DNA from: CBFGRV01 sp965651265
GTDB lineage: Bacteria > Bacteroidota > Rhodothermia > Rhodothermales > VXPQ01
Reading direction: 5' to 3'
NCBI GenBank assembly: GCA_965651265.1
Contig: CBFGRV010000033.1
Coordinates: 1 to 35,004, forward strand
Length of the DNA stretch: 35,004 nt
Each line of letters starts with the position of its first letter. Within the stretch, counting starts at the first letter, position 1. Position numbers and translations under genes: made by a program. Below the pieces are notes generated by a model. The model saw only the letters and a list, made by a program, of their open reading frames with translations, ran no database searches and was not told the origin of the DNA. This document shows positions 16,706 through 25,522 of the stretch, in pieces.

Positions 16706-18226
16706 CTAGGGCTCTATGCGACCCATCAATCGCGGGAATGGAATCGTTTCCCGGACGTGGTCGATGCCACAAAGCCATGTCAGCGTCCTTTCGAGGCCGA
16801 GTCCAAACCCGCTGTGCGGAACGGACCCGTAGCGTCGCAGATCCAGATACCATTCGAACACCTCCTCCGGCAGTCCATGCTCGCGGATTTGGCGCTGCAG
16901 GAATTCGAGGTCAGTGGCACGCTCCCCTCCTCCGATGATCTCGCCATATCCCTCCGGCGCAAGAATGTCCATACCGAGGGCCAGCCGGTCGTCTTCCGGA
17001 TCCCGCTTCATGTAGAAGGCCTTGACCTCGGCGGGATAGCGATGCACGATGATGGGTCGATCGAAATGCCAGGTAAGCACCGTCTCGTCGCTTCCTCCGA
17101 AATCATTCCCCCACTCGAATGTACGCGCCGACTCGGCCCATGCGGGGAGATTGCGTAGTTCCTCTTCGATGTCCTCGATTCGCTTCCGAATCTCGATCTC
17201 TCTGGCGTCGATTCGCCGCTTCTCCGCCTTCTTGGCCTGCCCATAGCGCCGCTGATTCTCGGCAAGCTCGTCGCGCAATTCCTGCTCCTCCGATCGAAGG
17301 CCTTCCATTCTCGTGGCCAGCATCTCGGCTGTCTCGTCGCTTCGAAGCAGCTCAACGGCCTCTGAATACGTGATGCGGGGAAACGGTTTTTGCACGCGTT
17401 CAAGCTGTGCCGTGTCCCGGCCCAACACCGCGAGCTCTTCGCGGCAGTTCTCCAGGATGTCCTGCGCAATATGGACCATGAAGTCCTCGCCCAGGTCCAT
17501 ATTCATCTCCAGATCGAAGAAAGCCATCTCCGGCTCGATCATCCAGAATTCGGTGAGATGGCGCCGCGTCTTCGATTTCTCGGCCCGGAACGTTGGCCCG
17601 AAGGTGTAGATGCGGCCGAATGCCATCGCCATGGCCTCGCCATACAGCTGGCCGCTCTGCGTTAGGTAGGCCTTCTCTCCGAAGTAGTCGAGCTCGAACA
17701 GCGTCGATGTGCCTTCCACGGCATTGCCGGTGAGGATGGGCGCATCCATCTGGATGAATCCCCTCCCCTGGAAAAACTCATGGATGGCCATGATCAGCCG
17801 GTTCCGGATCCGCATGATGGCCCACGGACCGCGGCTCCGTAGCCACAAGTGCCGGTTCGACATCAAGAACTCGATGCCGTGCTCTTTCGGCGTTATGGGG
17901 TAGTCCCTGGATTCGCCGATGACCTCCAGCGACGAAACCTGGATCTCAACTCCTCCAATCTGCCGGTCGTCGCGAACGACCTTCCCGCTGATCTGGAGCG
18001 ATGTCTCCTGGCTGAGCGACTCCGCGATCTCCCACGTCTCCGCGTCGACGGCATCCCGGGCCACTACGCATTGAGCCAGGCCGGTCCCATCCCGTACGAC
18101 CAAAAACTGCAGGGTCTTCGATTCGCGCCTATTGTAGAGCCAGCCTTTCAGCAGGACATCCTGCCCCGCGTACTCCAAAAGGTCCTCGATGTAAACGTGG
18201 CGCAGATCTACGATCGCGTCGGACAT
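16706..18226 (-). CDS. asnS: Asparaginyl-tRNA synthetase with an internal coiled-coil insertion
   Basis: This class IIb synthetase charges tRNA-Asn. The 506 aa product has an OB-fold anticodon-binding domain (about 1-105) and motif 2 in TFRAEKSKTRRHLTEFWMIE (212-231). Motif 3 is GFGLGLERTLTWLCG (473-487), after the RRYGSVPHSG segment. The absence of a GAD domain and the FWMIEPEMAF sequence favour AsnRS over AspRS. Residues about 296-368 are a Glu/Arg/Lys-rich heptad-like insertion (EEQELRDELAENQRR, IDAREIEIRKRIEDIEEELR). It lies between EAVELLR and FEWGNDFG, positions that are nearly adjacent in compact AsnRS proteins. It is 41 bases downstream of the GWxTD gene. Confidence 0.96.
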   Translation of the reverse strand: MSDAIVDLRHVYIEDLLEYAGQDVLLKGWLYNRRESKTLQFLVVRDGTGLAQCVVARDAVDAETWEIAESLSQETSLQISGKVVRDDRQIGGVEIQVSSLEVIGESRDYPITPKEHGIEFLMSNRHLWLRSRGPWAIMRIRNRLIMAIHEFFQGRGFIQMDAPILTGNAVEGTSTLFELDYFGEKAYLTQSGQLYGEAMAMAFGRIYTFGPTFRAEKSKTRRHLTEFWMIEPEMAFFDLEMNMDLGEDFMVHIAQDILENCREELAVLGRDTAQLERVQKPFPRITYSEAVELLRSDETAEMLATRMEGLRSEEQELRDELAENQRRYGQAKKAEKRRIDAREIEIRKRIEDIEEELRNLPAWAESARTFEWGNDFGGSDETVLTWHFDRPIIVHRYPAEVKAFYMKRDPEDDRLALGMDILAPEGYGEIIGGGERATDLEFLQRQIREHGLPEEVFEWYLDLRRYGSVPHSGFGLGLERTLTWLCGIDHVRETIPFPRLMGRIEP

Positions 18227-18267
18227 ATAAAGTTAGACACTTTGGTTTGGTGAGTGCGAGGATGGGG

Positions 18268-19692
18268 CTACCTCATGAGCTCCTGCCGCCAGTTGGGCAA
18301 GGTTCGCTCTCCGGGCACCGTCGAGTGGATGAGCTCGAAATCGCCGAAACCGGTAAGATCGGCAAAGACGAACATGGCGCGGCCCTCTCCCGGGATATTG
18401 TTGTACTCCCAGATCTCGTGGGGCGCCTGCTCGCGATCGTAGATGTGGGGCTCGACCGAGGACGGCAACCCGTATCGCAGGATGGTTCGACCACGGTCCG
18501 TGGTCCATCCCTGTCTGCGATTCGACGAATACCGGTCGTTGGCATACTGCAGACGCCGATAGAACTCCTCCTGGAATTCATTGATGGGCGTGCCGGGCGA
18601 CTCGTCGCGCTTCTGCCAGAACTCCATCAAGAAGCGCCTCTTCGTTTCAAGATCTTCCAGGCGAGAAATCCTGCGCCGTTCCGCGTCGTTGGCTATCGCG
18701 GTGATGTGTTCGAGTGACTGCTCGACTTCCTCGGCAGGCATCGACGCGTACGGGCTCGTCTCGAACTCCATCTCGATCCCCGGAGGCTGCTCCCGCTGAA
18801 CTCCCGGATTGTAGACGAAGAACTTCCTGGATTTCTCCGCGACGGATTCGTTGGCGTCGTTCAGCAGCGCGATCCGAAGGAAGTACGACCCACTCGGCAA
18901 GATGCTTACATCGAAATCACCGACCAGCACGTCCGGGTCGCGCGACTCTCGCTGCGAGCGCCGCTCGAGCCCAGAGATGGGTTGAGGGCGATTGGCTTCG
19001 GAAATGTAGGTATAGACCGTGTACTCCCCATCCGAGCCGGCGATGGCCGCAGTTCCGTATGCTTCCGCATAGTAGTACATGCGTTCGAGACCCTGCCCGT
19101 ACAGCTGATTGGCATTCGGTCGAACGAGCAGGCCATTCTTGTAGAACGGGCTCGTACGATCGGTCGTCTGGGAGATTTCGGTGGCCAGGGTGACACTGGA
19201 GAGTCCGGGACTCTCGCCGTTTTCGAAGCTCGGCACGAAGAGATCACGCCGCAGCTCGAGCTCGGGCCGATCGCCTGCGACATCCGCGGGGATGGTGAGA
19301 CGAAGCTCGTACTCACCGGGTTGAACCGCCGTGCGGATCTGGTGGATAAAATGCTGGCCTTCGACAAGGCCGTTCGTATCCGGAACCGCGAACCGCAGCA
19401 GCACGGAGTCAGCCCATATGGCCTGATCCGACGGCGCCCCAACCGCGGCCGTCGACGCCGCTACGATGGCCAGTTGGACGGGCAGGCTCGAAATGAAGCG
19501 GTCGGTTTCGCTCTCATAATCGAGCGATGAAGCATCGATGGCGATGTAAAGCTCGACGAGAGATTCCGCATCGGAATATGCGAAAGAGGCGTGATCGATA
19601 TCGACCTGCACCGGGATGACGTCCTGGGCGAAACCCGCTGACGTGAGGCCCGCCAAGAGCACAGCCGTGATTGCGGAGAGCAAGAATCGCAT
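18268..19692 (-). CDS. GWxTD-domain exported protein
   Basis: GWxTD-domain proteins are named for a short motif and occur mainly in Bacteroidota/Rhodothermota, Gemmatimonadota and relatives; their function is unknown. The 474 aa product has a signal peptide (residues 1-22, ending SAGFAQ), beta-rich N-terminal and middle regions, and a C-terminal helical part with FLMEFWQKRDESPGTPINEF. The naming motif GWTTD is at 395-399, followed by GRTILRYGLPSSVE and the WEYNNIPGEG strand. It sits at the head of a minus-strand run with asnS and the SIMPL gene. Confidence 0.92.
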   Translation of the reverse strand: MRFLLSAITAVLLAGLTSAGFAQDVIPVQVDIDHASFAYSDAESLVELYIAIDASSLDYESETDRFISSLPVQLAIVAASTAAVGAPSDQAIWADSVLLRFAVPDTNGLVEGQHFIHQIRTAVQPGEYELRLTIPADVAGDRPELELRRDLFVPSFENGESPGLSSVTLATEISQTTDRTSPFYKNGLLVRPNANQLYGQGLERMYYYAEAYGTAAIAGSDGEYTVYTYISEANRPQPISGLERRSQRESRDPDVLVGDFDVSILPSGSYFLRIALLNDANESVAEKSRKFFVYNPGVQREQPPGIEMEFETSPYASMPAEEVEQSLEHITAIANDAERRRISRLEDLETKRRFLMEFWQKRDESPGTPINEFQEEFYRRLQYANDRYSSNRRQGWTTDRGRTILRYGLPSSVEPHIYDREQAPHEIWEYNNIPGEGRAMFVFADLTGFGDFELIHSTVPGERTLPNWRQELMR

Positions 19693-19780
19693 GACAGATG
19701 AATACTGGAGAGGGGGCGAAAAGGGAAACTATAGAGGATGTAGGAGGATCCGAATTCCGGCGTCGAACACCCACCACCGA

Positions 19781-20596
19781 CTAGTCGGGCTCCTCGAATG
19801 CGCGTTCGAAGCGGGTGGTATGGTCGGAGGCGAACTGCTCGCGTTTCGGATCGAAACGGCGCTCCTCGATCTCGAAGTGCGTGTCGAAAACGGACACGAC
19901 ATTATAGAAATTGGTCTCCCGATGCTTGTGCCGCCCGCGGCTGCTCGTGGCCGTGCCGGCACTGGCAATGACGAGTCTGTGCTTCTCCGGTACGATGTCG
20001 ATGGGCTCTATATGCGAAACGTGTAGATGGCCGCATAGGATGAGGTCGACTCCCGTGCTCGTGGCCCGATCCAGAGTGCGACGGGCCTTTCTCGCTACGT
20101 CATGAGGTCCCAGCGCCTGTATCTGTGTCAGATGGTGATGCACGACCAGGACCTTGAATACCGATTGGGGCCGCGGCCCGAAATATTCGGAGATCGCGAT
20201 CTGTTCATCAATGCCGATCAGACCCCCCTTTACCGTGCGCCCGTGCGCCGAATTGATTCCAAGCACGGCTATCCCGTCCGCTTCAAATTTCGGGAGCGTC
20301 TCATCTGTGATGTACGTCCAGAACCGCTCCAGAGGTGAGAACACGCGGCGTATCGGAAACCACCATGGGAAAACATCATGATTCCCGGGCACGACCAGGG
20401 TGCGCGGTTTCATCGCCGCGATCATCTCTGCTGCAGCCCGGTATTCTGAGAGTCGCGCTCGCTGGGTCAGATCACCGCTGATTACAACGAGGGTGAAGTC
20501 TCCCGCATTGACCTCGTCCACGAGCGCATCGACGATCGATGGATGAGCGATTTTCCCGAAATGGAGATCAGAGAGATGTGCGAGTTTCGCGACCAC
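19781..20596 (-). CDS. Calcineurin-like metallophosphoesterase (Icc/CpdA type)
   Basis: This is a dinuclear metal phosphoesterase; CpdA-like members cleave cyclic nucleotides, but the substrate here is not established. All five motifs are present in the 271 aa product: SDLHFG (D10, H12), SGDLTQRA (D42), GNHD (71-74), VVHHHL (H153-155) and GHLHVSH (189-195). There is no signal peptide, so it is likely cytoplasmic. It lies 111 bases downstream of the pyruvate dehydrogenase E2 gene and 88 bases upstream of the GWxTD gene, all minus strand. Confidence 0.93.
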   Translation of the reverse strand: MVAKLAHLSDLHFGKIAHPSIVDALVDEVNAGDFTLVVISGDLTQRARLSEYRAAAEMIAAMKPRTLVVPGNHDVFPWWFPIRRVFSPLERFWTYITDETLPKFEADGIAVLGINSAHGRTVKGGLIGIDEQIAISEYFGPRPQSVFKVLVVHHHLTQIQALGPHDVARKARRTLDRATSTGVDLILCGHLHVSHIEPIDIVPEKHRLVIASAGTATSSRGRHKHRETNFYNVVSVFDTHFEIEERRFDPKREQFASDHTTRFERAFEEPD

Positions 20597-20707
20597 GTGA
20601 TGTTGCGATCGGGCGAACTTCGGGATGCCGGTTTGTGAACGTTGCCTTTCTCACGGACCTTGCCCCGCGTCCTCCTGCGCGGCACAGCTGACAACCCGCG
20701 AGATGCC

Positions 20708-22054
20708 TCACACCAACATCGAGAGTGGCTCCTCGAGGAACTCCTTGACCGTCGTGAGAAACTTGGCGCCTGTCGCCCCATCAACGATGCGATGGTCACA
20801 CGACAGCGTGAGTTTCATGCGCTTGCCGGGAACGATCTCACCATCCTTCACGACGGCCACGTCTCGAATGCCGCCGATGGCAAGGATACAGGAGTTCGGG
20901 GGATTGATTATGGCCGTGAATTCCTCGATGCCGAACATACCGAGGTTGCTCGTCGTGAAGGTCGACCCTTCCCATTCGTGCGGCTGCAGCTGTCTGTTTC
21001 TGGCTTTCTCAGCCAGCTCCTTCGTCTCGGCGGCAATCTGGCCAAGACCTTTGCGATCGGCGTGGCGGATGACGGGGGTAACGAGTCCCTCATCGATAGC
21101 CACCGCGATCGCAACGTGAACGTAGTTGTAGCGTCGGATCTGGCCTTCGCTTTCCAGGAATGAGGCGTTGACGTAGGGATGCCGCCGCAGAGCGAGGGCG
21201 CACGCCTTCGTAATCAGATCGTTGTACGATACTTTGACGCCGCCGTTGGCTGAGACCAGCTCGTTCATCCGTTCGCGGGATGCGACGGCCTGCTCCATAT
21301 CGACGTCGACCGTCAGATAGAAATGGGGAGCGCTGAACTTGCTCTGCCCCAGGCGCCGGGCGATCGTCTTGCGCATCTGCGAGATCGATTCGCTTTCGAC
21401 CGATTCCTCTTCGTAGGGGACCTCTGCCGCGGGACGGTAGGCCGGCGCCTCCGCGGGCCGGGCGATGCCCTCTTTGATGGCCGCCTCTACGTCTCGCTTG
21501 ATGATGCGCCCCTCGGGGCCGCTGCCGCGTAATTGCGCCAGCTCGATGCCGTGATCGCTCGCAAGCCGGCGTGCGAGGGGCGAGCTCTTGATTCGCCCGT
21601 CTCCCTCTCGCGCCGGCGGGACCTCCGGCGCCGCCGCACGCTGGGCGCCGTCGCCACTGGGTGCTGGCGCCGGCGCATCTGCCTGATCCGCGACGGGTTC
21701 CTGTTCCCCTTCCTGGACGTCGAGATCTGCCGGCTCGGCTTGATCCGCCTGGTCCGCCCCCCCATCGCCTTCACTCTTGCCCGCATACTGCTTCAGGATA
21801 TCCGAAACATCCTCGCCTTCCTCTCCCAGGACGGCAATCAAGCCGCCGATAGGAACGGCCTCCCCTTCCTGGACGACCTTCTTCAGCAAGACGCCGTCAT
21901 CGTAGACCTCGAGATCCATCGTCGCCTTATCGGTCTCGACTTGAGCGATGATGTCTCCTGCCGAAACAGAATCGCCCTCTTCGGCCTGCCATGAGACGAG
22001 GATACCTTCCTCCATGGTATCGCTCATCTTCGGCATCTCTACTGGTATGGCCAT
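20708..22054 (-). CDS. pdhC: Pyruvate dehydrogenase complex E2, dihydrolipoamide acetyltransferase
   Basis: E2 carries the lipoyl arm and moves the acetyl group to CoA. Starting at the ATG at 22054 (MAIPVEMPKMSDTMEEG), it is 448 aa with one lipoyl domain (lipoyl lysine K43 in VETDKATMDLE). An acidic/Ala/Pro/Gln linker (about 88-150) and a subunit-binding domain (SPLARRLASDHGIELAQL, GSGPEGRIIKRDV) come next, and the catalytic domain ends with SCDHRIVDGATG (H421, D425). The open frame extends 14 codons upstream of a typical start; I prefer the family start. It is third in the E1-alpha, E1-beta, E2 order. No dihydrolipoamide dehydrogenase gene is in the window. Confidence 0.96.
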   Translation of the reverse strand: MAIPVEMPKMSDTMEEGILVSWQAEEGDSVSAGDIIAQVETDKATMDLEVYDDGVLLKKVVQEGEAVPIGGLIAVLGEEGEDVSDILKQYAGKSEGDGGADQADQAEPADLDVQEGEQEPVADQADAPAPAPSGDGAQRAAAPEVPPAREGDGRIKSSPLARRLASDHGIELAQLRGSGPEGRIIKRDVEAAIKEGIARPAEAPAYRPAAEVPYEEESVESESISQMRKTIARRLGQSKFSAPHFYLTVDVDMEQAVASRERMNELVSANGGVKVSYNDLITKACALALRRHPYVNASFLESEGQIRRYNYVHVAIAVAIDEGLVTPVIRHADRKGLGQIAAETKELAEKARNRQLQPHEWEGSTFTTSNLGMFGIEEFTAIINPPNSCILAIGGIRDVAVVKDGEIVPGKRMKLTLSCDHRIVDGATGAKFLTTVKEFLEEPLSMLV

Positions 22055-22104
22055 CCGGGTGAAGGTTGCTGGTTGCTGGTTACAGGTTTCTGACACCGCA
22101 CGCC

Positions 22105-23088
22105 CTAGTCGGCGTACATCACGCGCTTGGCGGCCTCGATGATTTCCTCCGTACGCGGCATATAGTACTCGATCAGGTTCTTGGCGTACGGTGCGGGTAC
22201 GTCCTTGGCCGTTACGCGAAGAATCGGTGCGTCAAGATAATCGAATACGCGCTCCTGAATCTGATATGTGACCTCAGACGAGAAGCTCGCAAATGGATTG
22301 CTCTCATCGACGACGACGAGTCGATTCGTTTTTCGAACGGATTCCGCGATAGTCTCGATATCGAGGGGCCGGATCGTGCGCGGATCGATGACCTCTGCAT
22401 GGTACCCCTGCTTCGCCAGCTCGTCGGCCGCCTCGAGTGCTCGCCAGTAGCTCTTTTGATGTGCGACGATGGTCACATCCTCGCCCTCCCGGGCCACGCG
22501 GGCCTTGCCGATCGGGATGAGATACTCCTCCTCATCGGAAACCTCGCCTTTCATTCCGTACATGAGCTCACTCTCCAGGAAGATGACGGGGTCGTCGTCC
22601 CGTATGGCTGACTTGAGGAGACCTTTCGCATCGTCCGGATTCGATGGGGCGATGACCTTCAGACCCGGGAAGTACGAGTAGATGGATTCGACGGCCGTGC
22701 TGTGTGTTGCCGCCAACTGCCCGGCCGCCCCGTTCGGCCCTCGAAAGACGATAGGCACTTTGAACTGGCCGCCCGACATGTAGCGGATCTTCGGGGCATT
22801 ATTGACGAGCTGGTCGAAGGCGACGAAGGAGAAGTTGAAGGTCATGAACTCCACGATGGGGCGGAGCCCGGACAGTGCTGCACCGATCCCCAGACCTGCG
22901 AACCCACTTTCGCTGATGGGGGTGTCGATCACGCGACGCGGACCGAACTGATCGAGCATCCCCTCACTGACCTTGTAAGCCCCGTTGTATTCGGCGACCT
23001 CCTCACCGATGAGGAAGATGCTCTCGTCGCGCTCCATCTCCTCGACCATCGCGGCACGAATCGCCTCTCGAAACTGTAATTCTGCCAT
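22105..23088 (-). CDS. pdhB: Pyruvate dehydrogenase E1 component, beta subunit
   Basis: With E1-alpha it forms the thiamine-diphosphate-dependent decarboxylase of the pyruvate dehydrogenase complex. The 327 aa product is of usual length and has the family N-terminus FREAIRAAMVEEMERDESIF. It also carries GEEVAEYNGAYKVSEGML, the TPISESGFAGLGIGAALSGL region and the C-terminal transketolase-like domain with VVVDESNPFASFSSEVTYQI. The 52-base gap to E1-alpha and the 50-base gap to E2 support one operon. A branched-chain or acetoin dehydrogenase complex has similar subunits, but neighbours and sequence fit pyruvate best. Confidence 0.95.
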   Translation of the reverse strand: MAELQFREAIRAAMVEEMERDESIFLIGEEVAEYNGAYKVSEGMLDQFGPRRVIDTPISESGFAGLGIGAALSGLRPIVEFMTFNFSFVAFDQLVNNAPKIRYMSGGQFKVPIVFRGPNGAAGQLAATHSTAVESIYSYFPGLKVIAPSNPDDAKGLLKSAIRDDDPVIFLESELMYGMKGEVSDEEEYLIPIGKARVAREGEDVTIVAHQKSYWRALEAADELAKQGYHAEVIDPRTIRPLDIETIAESVRKTNRLVVVDESNPFASFSSEVTYQIQERVFDYLDAPILRVTAKDVPAPYAKNLIEYYMPRTEEIIEAAKRVMYAD

Positions 23089-23140
23089 GTTTCCTCAAGT
23101 AGTGAATCTCGCAGGCAGGCCATCCGCTAGAGAGCCCTCT

Positions 23141-24325
23141 TTACTTGCCTGACTTCGCGTGTCCGTTTGTCAAGAACGGGTAATCTTCCTGCGTGTAGAC
23201 GTCCTCGTAAATGGATTCGATGGGCGGGAACTCGCTGTTCTCGCTGAACTCGACGGCATCCATGACCTCTTTCTTGACCTCCTCGTCGACGGCATCGAGC
23301 GATTCATTGGAGGCGAGATCGTTCTCCAGGAGGTAGCCTTTCAGGCGGATGATGGGATCGTCGTTCTTCTTTTCGTCGAGCTCTTCCTTGGTTCGATAAT
23401 TCGCGGGGTCGCTCATGGAGTGTCCACGATACCGATAAGTACGCACCTCCAGAATCGACGGCTGCCCCTCGCGCGCCAGAGCCAGATGATCGGATACGGC
23501 CTTGTATACGCTGAATACGTCCATGCCGTTGGCCAGGGATCCCGGCATGTTGTAGCTGGCGGCATACCGATGAAATTCAGGCTGGGCGAAGGCACGAGTC
23601 GTCGCCGTACCCATCGCGTACTGGTTATTCTCGATGACGAAAATGCAGGGCACCTTGTACAAGGCCGCCAGATTGGCCGCTTCGTGGAAGGAGCCCTGTC
23701 CCACCGCACCGTCGCCGAAATAGGTCAGACACGCACCTCCATCTTCACGATACTTGTGGGCAAAGGCGATTCCCACGCCGACGGCGATGTGACCACCGAC
23801 GATGCCGTGGCCGCCGTAGAAATTGAGCTCTTTCTTGAAGTAGTGCATGGAGCCGCCCTTACCGCGGGAGGAACCGGTGATCTTCCCGTATAGCTCCGCC
23901 ATGCATTCGTTGGGCGTCATACCCAGGGCGAGGCCGATCCCGTGGTCCCGATACGCCGTGATGACGGAATCCTTGCCGATCTCCATGGCCCAGGCCGATC
24001 CCGTTGAGACGGCCTCCTGCCCGATGTACAAATGGAGAAAGCCGGCAATTTTCTGCCGGCCGTACATCTGGGCAGCTCGCTCTTCGAAACGTCGCTGCAG
24101 CAGCATGTTTCGATACATGTCCCGCACGGCATCGTCCGAGAGTCCGAGCTCGTCATGCCGGTATTCATCGGCCGGATAGCTCTCGAATGAGGTCTCCACG
24201 TCCAGGGATTCCGGGATTTCGACGGGCTGTCCGTTCGTCGGCGCCTTCGGTTCCACGGTGTCGGCGCCGTTCCCCTTCACGTGCTTGCCCTTGGTTGGCT
24301 TCTTCTTGTCGCTCTCGCTCGCCAT
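23141..24325 (-). CDS. pdhA: Pyruvate dehydrogenase E1 component, alpha subunit
   Basis: E1-alpha binds thiamine diphosphate and decarboxylates pyruvate. The 394 aa product has the thiamine-diphosphate motif starting GDGAVGQGSFHEAANLAAL (204-222) and ending ENN (232-234). It also shows RRFEERAAQMY, HLYIGQEAVSTG, and the loop YRYRGHSMSDP that is the phosphorylation loop in homologues. The first ~55 residues are a Lys/Pro/Glu-rich, low-complexity extension not needed for the fold; a downstream start is possible, but none is evidently better. It is the first gene of the pdh run and is divergent from the ECF sigma gene. Confidence 0.95.
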   Translation of the reverse strand: MASESDKKKPTKGKHVKGNGADTVEPKAPTNGQPVEIPESLDVETSFESYPADEYRHDELGLSDDAVRDMYRNMLLQRRFEERAAQMYGRQKIAGFLHLYIGQEAVSTGSAWAMEIGKDSVITAYRDHGIGLALGMTPNECMAELYGKITGSSRGKGGSMHYFKKELNFYGGHGIVGGHIAVGVGIAFAHKYREDGGACLTYFGDGAVGQGSFHEAANLAALYKVPCIFVIENNQYAMGTATTRAFAQPEFHRYAASYNMPGSLANGMDVFSVYKAVSDHLALAREGQPSILEVRTYRYRGHSMSDPANYRTKEELDEKKNDDPIIRLKGYLLENDLASNESLDAVDEEVKKEVMDAVEFSENSEFPPIESIYEDVYTQEDYPFLTNGHAKSGK

Positions 24326-24648
24326 GCTGAATACGATTGAATGGTCGATCTGCCACGCGCAACGCCCGCATCAAGGTTTGTATAGCCCTCGATACGGGGG
24401 GTTTCGCGCCTGAACCAAAATACCGCTCTCCTGCGGAGCGGACGCACCGGAGTAGGAGATCACTCGTTATGCGTCAGCCCGATAAGGTAACAACAACGGT
24501 ACTCATTTGCCGCCTTAACGGGGCGTGAGGGCCGTATTCCATCGCTTCTTCGATCAGACCATTCATTCGTGGCCGGGCGGGTGGTTGTTCGTCGATGCTC
24601 CCGGTCTATCTAGGCACACGTACCTCGCCCATAGATTCAGGAGCGTAT
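24326..24648. other. Divergent intergenic region between pdhA and the ECF sigma gene
   Basis: This ~320-base gap must hold promoters in both directions. I see a TATACA-like hexamer on the minus strand at about 24373-24378, roughly 50 bases upstream of the pdhA ATG, without a convincing -35 partner. A small inverted repeat, CCGCTC and GAGCGG, lies at 24423-24441. The 63 aa open frame (24337-24528) is not gene-like. No tRNA or riboswitch could be supported. Confidence 0.4.
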
Positions 24649-25245
24649 ATGAGAGCAGCGTCGACAGCCTTCGTTGAGGACCCCGTCAATGTACCCGCAC
24701 TCCTCGATGGTAACAGGCGCGAGTTCGACAAACTCGTCCGACAAGAGAGCCCCCGTCTATTCCGTGTCATCCTGCGCATCGTTCGTGATGAGGACGAGGC
24801 AGAAAGCGTCATGCAAGAGGCGTATCTACAGACCTACAAACGGCTGTCGACGTTTCGCGGCGACTCCAAGTTCACGACGTGGCTCTATGCCATCGCCATC
24901 AATCTGGCAAAAGCATCTCTTCGGAAACGAAAACGCTATTCGATCTACGAACAGGAAGAAATCGAGAGATTGCAGCCCCGCTTCTCGGGAGGTGATTATG
25001 TCGAGACGTACGATCGTTGGGACCCGCATCGACTGGCCGAACTGGAACAGCGCAAGAGGTTGGTGCACGATGCCATCGCGCGGCTTCCGCCGGATCATCG
25101 AACGATCATTATCTTACGTGACATCGAGGAGCTCTCTACGGCCGAAACGGCTGCTATCTTGAATATCACCGAGGGGACGGCCCGCGTACGCCTACATCGC
25201 GCACGCCAGGCACTTCGAACCATCCTGGATGGCCATTTTCACTAA
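24649..25245 (+). CDS. ECF-type RNA polymerase sigma factor
   Basis: This is an alternative sigma factor of the extracytoplasmic-function class. I start it at the ATG at 24649, which has AGGAG eight bases ahead; the frame is open to 24595. The 198 aa product has region 2 (RVILRIVRDEDEAESVMQEA, then FRGDSKFTTWLYAIAINLAK) and region 4 (LPPDHRTIIILRDIEELSTA, then AAILNITEGTARVRLHRARQ). A basic linker (SLRKRKR) follows region 2. The zinc anti-sigma gene overlaps its stop by 17 bases, the classic arrangement of an ECF pair. Autoregulation is likely by family precedent, but I could not place its promoter. Confidence 0.96.
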   Translation: MRAASTAFVEDPVNVPALLDGNRREFDKLVRQESPRLFRVILRIVRDEDEAESVMQEAYLQTYKRLSTFRGDSKFTTWLYAIAINLAKASLRKRKRYSIYEQEEIERLQPRFSGGDYVETYDRWDPHRLAELEQRKRLVHDAIARLPPDHRTIIILRDIEELSTAETAAILNITEGTARVRLHRARQALRTILDGHFH

Positions 25246-25498
25246 AATCACGCGGAATGCTTCTCAACGCACCCTTTCGTGCGAGGAGGCGAACCAGTTT
25301 ATTATGGACTTTCTCGATGGAACGGCGGATGAGCCCATACGTATGGCTTTCGCGGCGCATCTGAGTACGTGTCCCAACTGCGTCGCTTTCCTGGAGCAGT
25401 ACCGCGAGACCATCCGACTTTCCAAAGGTGCGAGGGACGTCGCAATCCCCCCTGAGGTCGTCTGTCGGACTATCGAGTTCTTGCAGCGACATCTATGA
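25229..25498 (+). CDS. Zinc-finger (zf-HC2 / ZAS) anti-sigma factor, soluble
   Basis: Proteins of this class bind and silence their partner ECF sigma factor. The 89 aa product has the metal-binding pattern C18, then H44, C48 and C51 (LSCEEANQF, then HLSTCPNC), fitting C-x25-H-x3-C-x2-C. No transmembrane helix is present, so the signal is likely sensed in the cytoplasm, for example redox or zinc status as in RsrA-type proteins. The ATG lies inside the end of the sigma gene (17-base overlap), which implies translational coupling and stoichiometric expression. Confidence 0.93.
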   Translation: MAIFTKITRNASQRTLSCEEANQFIMDFLDGTADEPIRMAFAAHLSTCPNCVAFLEQYRETIRLSKGARDVAIPPEVVCRTIEFLQRHL

Positions 25499-25522
25499 CG
25501 ACGAGTAGCCCCGCCTATTCCA

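Noticed and set aside
23159..23893. 244 aa open frame on the plus strand
   Set aside because: It is antisense to the pyruvate dehydrogenase E1-alpha gene.
24423..24441. Small inverted repeat upstream of the ECF sigma gene as an operator or terminator
   Set aside because: A six-base stem with a seven-base loop and no T run is within chance for this composition.
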